From contig NZ_VCHQ01000016.1 in NCBI RefSeq assembly GCF_005860775.1, positions 1-64,000 of the forward strand: DNA of 64,000 nucleotides, in the 5' to 3' direction. Each line of letters begins with the position of its first letter. The first letter of the stretch is position 1. Under the pieces are notes generated by a model. The model did not search any database. It was not told where the DNA came from and saw only the letters and a program-made list of their open reading frames with translations. Positions 54,536-61,992 of this stretch are shown one piece after another. Position numbers and translations under genes: made by a program. The stretch is from Klebsiella indica (GTDB lineage: Bacteria > Pseudomonadota > Gammaproteobacteria > Enterobacterales > Enterobacteriaceae).

Positions 54536-55840
54536 GTGACTACACCATTGAAAAAAATAGTGATTGTGGGTGGCGGTGCCGGAGGGCTGGAGCTGGCCAC
54601 TCAGTTGGGTAAAAAGCTGGGCCGCGGTAAAAAAGCGAAAATTACGCTGGTCGATCGCAACCACAGCCACCTGTGGAAACCGCTACTGCATGAAGTCGCG
54701 ACCGGTTCACTTGACGAAGGCGTCGATGCGCTGAGCTATCTGGCCCACGCCCGCAATCACGGTTTTCAGTTCCAGCTCGGGTCGGTGGTTGATATTAACC
54801 GCGAAGCGAAAACCATCACCCTGAGCGAGCTACGTAACGATAAGGGCGAGCTGCTGGTGGCTGAACGTAAGCTGTCATACGATACGCTGGTGATGGCGCT
54901 GGGAAGCACCTCAAACGATTTCAATACCCCGGGGGTGAAAGAGAATTGCATTTTCCTCGATAACCCGCATCAGGCGCGCCGTTTCCATCAGGAAATGTTG
55001 GATCTGTTCCTCAAGTACTCGGCGAATCTCGGCGCGAACGGCAAGGTGAATATCGCGATCGTCGGCGGCGGCGCGACCGGCGTTGAGCTGTCGGCCGAAC
55101 TGCACAATGCGGTGAAACAGCTGCACAGCTACGGTTATAAAGGGCTGACCAATGAAGCCCTGAACGTGACCCTGGTTGAAGCCGGGGAGCGTATCCTGCC
55201 GGCTCTGCCGGAACGTATTTCAGGCGCCGCGCACAGCGAGCTGACCAAACTTGGCGTTCGCGTATTGACCAAAACCATGGTCACCAGCGCTGATGCCAAC
55301 GGTCTGCACACGAAAGACGGCGAGTTTATTGATGCTGATCTGATGGTCTGGGCTGCCGGGATTAAAGCGCCGGACTTTATGAAAGAGATCGGGGGGCTGG
55401 AAACTAACCGCATCAACCAACTGGTGGTGGAAGCGACGCTGCAAACGACGCGCGACCCGGATATCTATGCGATTGGCGACTGCGCATCCTGTGCTCGTCC
55501 GGAAGGGGGTTTTGTGCCGCCGCGCGCGCAGGCGGCGCACCAGATGGCGACCTGTGCTCTGCACAATATTCTGGCGCAAATGAAAGGCAAACCGCTGAAA
55601 TCATATACCTATAAAGATCACGGTTCGCTGGTGTCGCTCTCTAATTATTCAACCGTCGGGAGCCTGATGGGTAACCTGATGCGCGGCTCTATGATGATTG
55701 AAGGGCGTATTGCGCGTTTCGTCTATATCTCTTTATACCGTATGCATCAGATTGCCCTGCATGGTTACTTTAAAACCGGTCTGATGATGCTGGTTGGACG
55801 TATCAACCGTATTATTCGTCCGCGTCTGAAGCTGCATTAA
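54536..55840 (+). CDS. ndh: type II NADH dehydrogenase
   Basis: 434-residue peripheral membrane flavoprotein passing electrons from NADH to quinone without pumping protons. Two Rossmann motifs are seen: [17 protein letters not shown] near residue 10 (FAD) and [17 protein letters not shown] near 175 (NADH). AIGDCASC near 318 contacts FAD and the C-terminal amphipathic region (RPRLKLH end) binds the membrane. GTG start behind GGGGG. Same length as E. coli. Anaerobic repression by FNR is expected. Confidence 0.97.
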   Translation: MTTPLKKIVIVGGGAGGLELATQLGKKLGRGKKAKITLVDRNHSHLWKPLLHEVATGSLDEGVDALSYLAHARNHGFQFQLGSVVDINREAKTITLSELRNDKGELLVAERKLSYDTLVMALGSTSNDFNTPGVKENCIFLDNPHQARRFHQEMLDLFLKYSANLGANGKVNIAIVGGGATGVELSAELHNAVKQLHSYGYKGLTNEALNVTLVEAGERILPALPERISGAAHSELTKLGVRVLTKTMVTSADANGLHTKDGEFIDADLMVWAAGIKAPDFMKEIGGLETNRINQLVVEATLQTTRDPDIYAIGDCASCARPEGGFVPPRAQAAHQMATCALHNILAQMKGKPLKSYTYKDHGSLVSLSNYSTVGSLMGNLMRGSMMIEGRIARFVYISLYRMHQIALHGYFKTGLMMLVGRINRIIRPRLKLH

Positions 55841-56220
55841 AGTTCCCTGTCTCTGGCCGCTGTCCTGGCGGCCAGTCCTGGATGCGCGCCTGCGTTCTCG
55901 CCGGGTTTCCTTGGCGCGAACAACTCCCATGCGGTGAGCCCGTAATCAATCTGCGGCTACCCGGCTGCTGCATGCCATGAAAAAACAGGCGATATTCATC
56001 AGCCCTCGTACAGCATCAGAGCCGCAAATAAAACAGCATAAAACGCCGATGGCTCGCTTAACTGACCGGCATTACCTGCCAGAGGCCGGTTATTTTCTCG
56101 GATTCATCTTAATTGCACCGCTTTTACGGATCCGCACGCACTTTTCATCCTCTTTCTTATTTTCGAGCCTGACGTCTGAATTACAGAATGACGGACAATA
56201 GCAATAAAGGAGGATCTCCC
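55841..56220. other. ndh-ycfJ intergenic region
   Basis: 380 bp. A perfect 8-bp stem (CTGGCCGC / GCGGCCAG, 55853-55875) lies 13 bp after ndh but lacks a T-run. A 74-codon frame at 55977-56201 is open but shows no family resemblance and I do not call it. AAAGGAGGATCTCCC just before 56221 is the ycfJ ribosome-binding site. Confidence 0.5.
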
Positions 56221-56760
56221 GTGAATAAATCAATGTTGGCGGGTATAGGGATTGGCGTGGCCGCCGCGCTGGGCGTCGCAGCTGTTGCCGGTCTTAACGT
56301 GTTCGATCGCGGCCCGCAGTATGCGCAGGTGGTGTCCAGTACGCCAATAAAAGAGCGTATCAAAACGCCACGCCAGGAGTGCCGGAACGTCACCGTCACC
56401 CATCGTCGTCCGGTGCAGGATGAAAACCGTATCGCCGGTTCCGTTTTAGGCGCCGTCGCCGGTGGGGTTATTGGTCATCAGTTTGGCGGCGGACGCGGGC
56501 GTGATGTCGCCACCGTGGTGGGGGCGCTGGGCGGTGGCTATGCCGGTAACCAGATCCAGGGATCAATGCAGGAGGGGGATACCTACACCACCACGCAGCA
56601 GCGCTGCAAAACCGTGTACGACAAATCGGAAAAAGTGCTGGGTTATGACGTCACTTATAAAATTGGCGACCAGAAAGGCAAAATTCGTATGGAACGCGAT
56701 CCCGGTAAGCAAATTCCGCTGGACAGCAATGGTCAACTGATTCTGACGAATAAAGCGTAA
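56221..56760 (+). CDS. ycfJ: glycine-zipper protein YcfJ
   Basis: 179-residue envelope protein with an N-terminal hydrophobic segment (MLAGIGIGVAAALGVAAVA) and a glycine-zipper 2TM region (GSVLGAVAGGVIGHQFGGG near residue 78). The rest matches E. coli YcfJ, whose function is unknown. The GTG at 56221 behind a near-perfect AAAGGAGG is the start; an upstream ATG at 56188 is open but lies before the ribosome-binding site. Confidence 0.9.
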   Translation: MNKSMLAGIGIGVAAALGVAAVAGLNVFDRGPQYAQVVSSTPIKERIKTPRQECRNVTVTHRRPVQDENRIAGSVLGAVAGGVIGHQFGGGRGRDVATVVGALGGGYAGNQIQGSMQEGDTYTTTQQRCKTVYDKSEKVLGYDVTYKIGDQKGKIRMERDPGKQIPLDSNGQLILTNKA

Positions 56761-56811
56761 AAGGGGCATTTATCTCAGTACCCGGATAATGTGGGCTTAC
56801 TTAATTCAGTG

Positions 56812-56840
56812 AGCCGGGTGACACAGCGTTGAACCCGGCT
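56812..56840. other. hairpin downstream of ycfJ
   Basis: AGCCGGGT pairs perfectly with ACCCGGCT across 13 bases. The plus strand continues TGCCGG with no T-run, so this is not a standard terminator. Confidence 0.5.
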
Positions 56841-56894
56841 TGCCGGCCCCTGTAAGAGAGAAATGGCCCAAATAACGCATAAGTAATGATAGTA

Positions 56895-56921
56895 GCCCCT
56901 CAGGCGCACAGGCTGAGGGGC
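56895..56921 (+). terminator. hairpin between convergent ycfJ and iutA homolog
   Basis: GCCCCTCAG-N9-CTGAGGGGC, a perfect 9-bp stem followed by GCTTTATC on the plus strand. The T-tract is short; it may stop transcription from ycfJ and limit it from the opposing gene. Confidence 0.55.
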
Positions 56922-56927
56922 GCTTTA

Positions 56928-59105
56928 TCAGAAACTCAGAGAATAATTCAGGCCAAAGGTGCGGCCGCGTCCTTTGTACTCGTATAGCGCGCTGCTGCCG
57001 TAGGTCGGGCTGTAAAGCAACTGTGCGCGTTGCCCCCAGAGAGTGACATAGTCTTCATTGAGCAGGTTCTCAATGCTGAAGGTGAGCTTACCGAGAGGAA
57101 GTGCGTAGCTACCGATAAAGTCCACGGTATTATAACCGTCGAGTTTATTACCGCTGGCGTCGCTTAAATCAAACACCTGCTGGCTCTGTACCCGCAGCGA
57201 CCACGGATCCGGCGTCCAGCCTACCCATACGGTGGCTTTTGATGGGGAGGCGAGCGTAACATCCCACTTCTGCCAGCGACCGTGGCTCTTCACCTGGGAT
57301 TTCAGAACATTAAAGTTTGCCCCTGCAAGCCAGTCGCTGTTCGGGAAGACGTAATCCACCGCACCTTCTACGCCATAAATGCGACGTTTGTCCGACTGTA
57401 CGTTAATCGTCATATCGGTACGGTTGACGGCGATGGTTTTGTCGGAAGTTGAGTAGTAAGCCGCCAGTTGGGTCCGCAGATTATCACCCGTGTAACGCCA
57501 GCCAAGTTCGTAAGAGTTGACTTTAATTCCCTGCAGCGGCGAGTCGCCGATGTTCACACTTGAGAGCAGTGGAAGGTGACCATTGACCGCTGCGCCATAT
57601 TTTCCGATGCCGTAGTATTTACCCGGATCCGGTAGTTCAACGCCTTGAGAGAAGTTAAACCAGGTCTGCTGACGCGCGGTAAGATGGGCGACAATCCCGG
57701 CGTTAAATAAAACGTTATCGTAATCGGTTTTTCCGCCGGGAATCGCATCCGCTGAATTGGCCGCGCCGCTGGCGACAGCCTGTTGCTGGGCGTAACCTAC
57801 GAAATCGTCGACCCGGTTTTCCGTCCACTGATAGCGCACGCCGCCGCTGAGGGTAAAGATATCGTTCAGGTCATAGCTGGACTGCAGGAACGGCGCCAGG
57901 TTGGTAATACTGTAGCCAGGGTAGCGACCGGTGGTATAGATAGCCTGATTGCTGAGCCCGCCGGAAGACATCGCCTGGTCCAAATCAAAGAACATCTGGT
58001 TGGCATTGAAGGTTTCGTGGTCGGCATCCACTCCCCATGTCAGGTCCCAGCCATTCAGCGGCTGGCTATTCAGGGTTATTTTCGCGCCGTATTGATCGGT
58101 ATCCTGCTTTGAAGAAGAGAAACTGCTGACCTGACCATTGCTGAGTGTAGGGAAAGGGTAAAAGGTCAGGGACTCGTCGCGATAATAGACCTGGCTTATC
58201 AGGTTCTGGCCGAAGAAATCGGCATCCGAGTACTGGAGACTCATCAGGTGGCGTTCAGTGCCGGGAACGCGGTCGGAATTCAGGCCGTTAGTGGTAAAGG
58301 CTTTACCCTTGCCGGTCACCGCCGACATATTTTCACCCAGGTACAGGCCGTAATCGTCACCCTGGCTTTTATAGTATTGGGTTATTAGCTGCAGTTGACG
58401 GTTATTGTCAATTTCAACGGTTCCCGTTGCCATCACATCCAGGCGATCGGAATGCTGAAGCCCGGTCTGAGTATTATCGAGGAGTAGCGCGTCGTTGTTA
58501 CCATCATACCAGCCGCCAAAACGCTGATATGCCACGGACAGCCGACCGGAAGCGTGGTCGGTACCGCCGCTCACCGCTGCTGCGACGCGCTCGTCATGAT
58601 CGTTACGATTGGCAAAGCCGGTTTTTCCTCCCAGTTCCAGGTCGACCTGGCGCTCCTGCTGGCCCTTTTTGGTGACAATATTGATAAGACCGCCGGTACT
58701 GCCGCCACCGTACAGCGATGTTGCTCCGGAGATCACCTCAATGTGCTCAATGTTAAAAGGATCAATGGCGTCGAGCTGACGGCTGTCGGTACGGGAGGAG
58801 TTCAGGCGAACGCCGTCAATCAACACCACAATGGCTCGACCACGCATATTCATACCGTAGTTGGTCCGTCCCTGGCTGCTGACGTCGATACCGGGGATCA
58901 ACTGTGCCAGTACATCTTTGAATTCTTTACCGCCCTGAACCTGTTGTTCAATTTCCTGTCCTTCAATAACCCAGGTGGTCTGGGCCATTTCAGCGACGGT
59001 ACGGTGCGTTCGGTTGGCGCTGACGATCATATTGTCATCAGCGGACCAGGCGGGGAGGGCGCTTGCCAGCAGCAGTGGGTTAAGCACCCAGAGACGTTTT
59101 TTCAT
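56928..59105 (-). CDS. iutA: TonB-dependent receptor, aerobactin receptor (IutA) family
   Basis: 725-residue outer membrane receptor closely resembling IutA along its whole length: signal peptide (LLLASALPAWS), TonB box region NMIVSANR, plug with VAEMAQTTWVIEGQEIE and SLYGGGSTGGLINIVTKKG, and a barrel ending GLNYSLSF. Plasmid IutA imports ferric aerobactin; no iucABCD genes are present here, so this is likely a chromosomal homolog for a borrowed siderophore. The ATG at 59105 has AAAAGGA 6 nt upstream; longer frames to 59162 lack support. A Fur-like box lies about 120 bp upstream. E. coli has no gene here. Confidence 0.85.
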   Translation of the reverse strand: MKKRLWVLNPLLLASALPAWSADDNMIVSANRTHRTVAEMAQTTWVIEGQEIEQQVQGGKEFKDVLAQLIPGIDVSSQGRTNYGMNMRGRAIVVLIDGVRLNSSRTDSRQLDAIDPFNIEHIEVISGATSLYGGGSTGGLINIVTKKGQQERQVDLELGGKTGFANRNDHDERVAAAVSGGTDHASGRLSVAYQRFGGWYDGNNDALLLDNTQTGLQHSDRLDVMATGTVEIDNNRQLQLITQYYKSQGDDYGLYLGENMSAVTGKGKAFTTNGLNSDRVPGTERHLMSLQYSDADFFGQNLISQVYYRDESLTFYPFPTLSNGQVSSFSSSKQDTDQYGAKITLNSQPLNGWDLTWGVDADHETFNANQMFFDLDQAMSSGGLSNQAIYTTGRYPGYSITNLAPFLQSSYDLNDIFTLSGGVRYQWTENRVDDFVGYAQQQAVASGAANSADAIPGGKTDYDNVLFNAGIVAHLTARQQTWFNFSQGVELPDPGKYYGIGKYGAAVNGHLPLLSSVNIGDSPLQGIKVNSYELGWRYTGDNLRTQLAAYYSTSDKTIAVNRTDMTINVQSDKRRIYGVEGAVDYVFPNSDWLAGANFNVLKSQVKSHGRWQKWDVTLASPSKATVWVGWTPDPWSLRVQSQQVFDLSDASGNKLDGYNTVDFIGSYALPLGKLTFSIENLLNEDYVTLWGQRAQLLYSPTYGSSALYEYKGRGRTFGLNYSLSF

Positions 59106-59500
59106 GCTCATTCCTTTTCTGAATTTACGATATTGTTGTTTTAATTTCCGGCACAGGTGCACCGTTTGTTACAAACTGAAATAAAGAGAAATATTCAAGG
59201 CTGAAGTTTGCCCGTATTGATTATTGTTATCAATATCATTCTCGAAAATTAATCAAATAAGCTATTGAAAGTACTATTAAATGTGTGGTTAAGGCGGGAG
59301 GGGAAATTAAATGGAAAAGCCGGAAAGAAAAATCGGTGACAGTGATGATAAGCCTGTATCAGCAACTGCGCTCGCCTTTCTGCCGGGGGGCGGATGACGC
59401 CTTACCCGGCAAGGAAAATCACGAATATCAGCATGTCATGCAGTGAGCCAGTCCCGCACAGGCGAAGCGCGGCCGGAAAATTCCAGAATCCGCGCTTTTG
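59106..59500. other. iutA-homolog upstream region with a REP-like stem-loop
   Basis: 395 bp between two minus-strand genes. A Fur-like box is at 59225-59243. A REP-like structure is at 59381-59411: TGCCGGG and CCCGGCA enclose GGCG-gatga-CGCC. No ORF worth calling. Confidence 0.5.
59225..59243 (-). promoter_or_regulatory. Fur box of the iutA homolog
   Basis: On the minus strand GAGAATGATATTGATAACA agrees with the 19-bp Fur consensus GATAATGATAATCATTATC at 13 positions, in an AT-rich promoter-like region. Confidence 0.6.
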
Positions 59501-60145
59501 TCAGACAGCCTGGTGGTGGAGAACCAGCGGCCACAGGCGCAGCGTCGTTTCGGCGATTTGCATGATTTTAGTGAAATCAGCGCCTTCCCGGGCACTGATC
59601 GACATCCCTTGTAATATGCAATTGAGGAACTGCGCCAGCTGATTTACATCGCCGTCTGGCGGTAATTCACCACGGCGCTGTCGCTTCAGAAGAAACTGGG
59701 TGAGTGTCTGTTCCTGCATTGCGTGCCGTGATTTTACGGTATTGGCAATATCGGTAGATGAGGCCGCCAGCGCCGCGGAAGTGTTGATCATAAAGCAGCC
59801 GGCTGGTGTTTCTTTGCTGGTGAAACAGGTGGCGACGGCGGTGAAATAATCGCGCAATGCCTGATCGACGGATTTGTCTTCATCAAGCAGTAATGCTTCA
59901 TGTCTGGCGGCAAAACGAGAGATATAGCGATCCAGCACTGCGCGAAACAATCCCTCTTTATTTACAAATTCGGCGTATAGCGTTGGGGCTTTAGCGCCCG
60001 TCGCCTCAACCAAATCGGCGAGAGAAGTAGCTTCATAGCCGTGCTTCCAGAAGAGTGTCATGGCCTTATCCAGCGCCGCTTCCCTGTCGAACACTTTAGG
60101 TCGGCCACGGCTTTTTTTTGTGCAACTTTGAACATCAGTTGTCAT
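59501..60145 (-). CDS. comR: TetR-family regulator, ComR (copper-responsive repressor of bhsA)
   Basis: 214-residue TetR/AcrR regulator with an N-terminal helix-turn-helix (DREAALDKAMTLFWKHGYEATS then LADLVEATGAKAPTLY near 18-60). It is divergent from bhsA, the place of E. coli comR (ycfQ), whose product represses bhsA (comC) until copper is present. ATG 60145 is the likely start (SRGRPKVF follows as in related repressors); a frame to 60214 is open. The call rests largely on position. Confidence 0.78.
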   Translation of the reverse strand: MTTDVQSCTKKSRGRPKVFDREAALDKAMTLFWKHGYEATSLADLVEATGAKAPTLYAEFVNKEGLFRAVLDRYISRFAARHEALLLDEDKSVDQALRDYFTAVATCFTSKETPAGCFMINTSAALAASSTDIANTVKSRHAMQEQTLTQFLLKRQRRGELPPDGDVNQLAQFLNCILQGMSISAREGADFTKIMQIAETTLRLWPLVLHHQAV

Positions 60146-60393
60146 GGTGCCGTTGTACCTGTGTTGGTATGTTGAAAGGGTATTATAAAAACAAACCTTA
60201 CCGGCTACCAGCACTGTCAGATTAAAAATAAATAATTCATATCCGTATGAATTTCAAACTGTTTGTTAATATTGTAACGTTCATTATGAAAATGGTTTGA
60301 CGCGTGATTTGCTTCACATTATCATTTATTTATCGATCGTTAATTTAATGTGTTGGTTCCAACAAAATCATTCATCTGCACAGGTATATCATC

Positions 60394-60651
60394 ATGAAAA
60401 ATAGCACTGTAGTTGCCATCGCCGCTGTCCTTAGCTCACTCTCTTTCGCCAGCTTTGCGGCGGTTGAAGTTCAGTCAACGCCGGCAGGGCAGCACAAAAT
60501 CGGCACCGTTTCCGCCTCAGCCGGGACTAACCTGGGTTCGCTGGAACAACAACTGGCGCAAAAAGCGGATAAGATGGGCGCAAGCGCTTACCGTATTACT
60601 TCCGTCTCCGGTCCGAATAACCTGCACGGGACAGCAGTGATCTACAAATAA
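60394..60651 (+). CDS. bhsA: multiple stress resistance protein BhsA
   Basis: 85-residue secreted protein of the YdgH/BhsA/McbA family: signal peptide to SFASFAA, then VEVQSTPAGQHKIGTVSA and the conserved MGASAYRITSV. In E. coli it is an outer-membrane-associated protein affecting biofilm, stress tolerance and copper permeability. It is divergent from comR with 248 bp of AT-rich promoter region between them. Confidence 0.94.
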   Translation: MKNSTVVAIAAVLSSLSFASFAAVEVQSTPAGQHKIGTVSASAGTNLGSLEQQLAQKADKMGASAYRITSVSGPNNLHGTAVIYK

Positions 60652-60790
60652 ATTTGAGGCATGGCGTACACCCCTTCGGTTAAACGCTATTGGCCGCGCA
60701 TAACCCGATTTGATGGTCAGCCAGAAGCGAATACTTAATCGGGGGTTCGGGGAAAGCGATATCGTGTTTCCGCGCATGGGCCCGAAGGCC

Positions 60791-60838
60791 GATGAAGGCC
60801 GCCTGTTTTTATGGCGCTGAACAGGCGGCGGGCTTCAT
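60791..60838. other. large imperfect palindrome between bhsA and ldtC
   Basis: GATGAAGGCCGCCTGTT pairs with AACAGGCGGCGGGCTTCATC across a loop of about 12 bases; the inner 10 bp (60798-60807 / 60820-60829) are perfect. It lies between convergent genes and the flank reads CCGGCAAGG, recalling REP elements. It may serve as a shared terminator or mRNA end. Confidence 0.65.
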
Positions 60839-60883
60839 CCGGCAAGGTGGCAGACAGACGATGAAAGTCTGTGGAATCGTGAC

Positions 60884-61828
60884 CTATAGCGACTGTTGGG
60901 TAACGTAATCGTCGCGGGTGACGTCAACCAGCGCCATGGCGCGCACCATCACCTCTTCATCGGTTAACGGCGACTGTTTAAAAGCCTGCATGCTGTCGTC
61001 AAGCGTCATCGGCAGCGTTCGCGGATCGTCATCAATATGCTTCGACAGCGGCTGATGAATTTCCACCAGCCGGGTACCGTTGGGCTCAACGGAAGCCTTC
61101 ACTGGCGTATTAATAATCGTGACTTTTGTTCCCGGCGTTATTTCGTTGTACAGCGTTTTAATGTCGTCATCGCGCAGGCGGATACAGCCGGAACTAACGC
61201 GCATACCAATACCGAAATCCGCGTTGGTGCCATGCAGCAGATACACGCCGCCGTATGCCGCCAGACGAATAGCGTGATGACCCATCGGGTTATCGGGTCC
61301 GGCGGGTACCACGGCAGGTAGTTCAATGCCCATTGCTTTATAACGGGCGCGGATATTGGCCGTTGGCGTCCAGGTGGGGTTAGCGCGTTTATCCGAGACG
61401 GTGGTAACCATCGTCGGAGTGACGGTATCGCTGCCCAACTGACCAATGCCAATCGGGTAAACGGTGACCTCATTTCTGTCCGGCGGATAGTAGTAGAGAC
61501 GAAGTTCAGCCAGATTAATGACCAATCCTTCGCGCGGGGTATCGGGCAGCAGGGTCTGTTGCGGAATGGTCAGCACGCTACCGGCGCGCGGAACGTAAGC
61601 ATCAACGCCGGGATTGGCCTGTAGCAGAGCCAGAAAACCCACGTTGTATTTTTTGGCGATGGCTTCGAGAGAGCCGCCGTTATTCTCAACGACGTGAAAC
61701 TGGTTTTGTCCGACCAGACGGCTATCAGGCGGGGGAAGTGGCCAGGTACTGGCGTGCGCGGGTAGCGCCAGCGTGGCGGTAATGGCTATCATCCTTAGCC
61801 AGACGGAAATGAGTGAACAGCGTTTCAT
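60884..61828 (-). CDS. ldtC: L,D-transpeptidase LdtC
   Basis: 314-residue periplasmic L,D-transpeptidase (ErfK/YbiS/YcfS group) that attaches Braun lipoprotein to peptidoglycan. A signal peptide ends at ALPAHA; a LysM-like domain spans about 45-90 (VVENNGGSLEAIAKKYNVG); the YkuD domain has HGTNADFGIG near 200 and the catalytic SSGCIRLRDDD near 217. The ATG at 61828 is the best start. Slightly shorter than E. coli YcfS (320). Convergent with bhsA. Confidence 0.93.
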   Translation of the reverse strand: MKRCSLISVWLRMIAITATLALPAHASTWPLPPPDSRLVGQNQFHVVENNGGSLEAIAKKYNVGFLALLQANPGVDAYVPRAGSVLTIPQQTLLPDTPREGLVINLAELRLYYYPPDRNEVTVYPIGIGQLGSDTVTPTMVTTVSDKRANPTWTPTANIRARYKAMGIELPAVVPAGPDNPMGHHAIRLAAYGGVYLLHGTNADFGIGMRVSSGCIRLRDDDIKTLYNEITPGTKVTIINTPVKASVEPNGTRLVEIHQPLSKHIDDDPRTLPMTLDDSMQAFKQSPLTDEEVMVRAMALVDVTRDDYVTQQSL

Positions 61829-61960
61829 CACCCTAACTCCATAATCACTAACCATTTATTTTTATACGCAAAGTCACTGCATTATGGCGTAGCGAGTATC
61901 AGGAAGTGCCGGAAGAGTGCAAAATGTTTGTAAATTTTTCCGCTAGTGACGGGGAACGGA

Positions 61961-61986
61961 CCGGGATACGGAATACCGCATCCCGG
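61961..61986. other. hairpin downstream of mfd
   Basis: CCGGGATACGG-aata-CCGCATCCCGG, an 11-bp stem with one mismatch, 7 bp after the mfd stop on the minus strand. No T-run follows on that strand, so it may protect the mRNA 3' end rather than terminate. Confidence 0.55.
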
Positions 61987-61992
61987 ATACCC

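Noticed and set aside
55977-56201. 74-codon ORF between ndh and ycfJ
   Set aside because: No recognisable homology, no clear ribosome-binding site, and it runs into the ycfJ ribosome-binding region.
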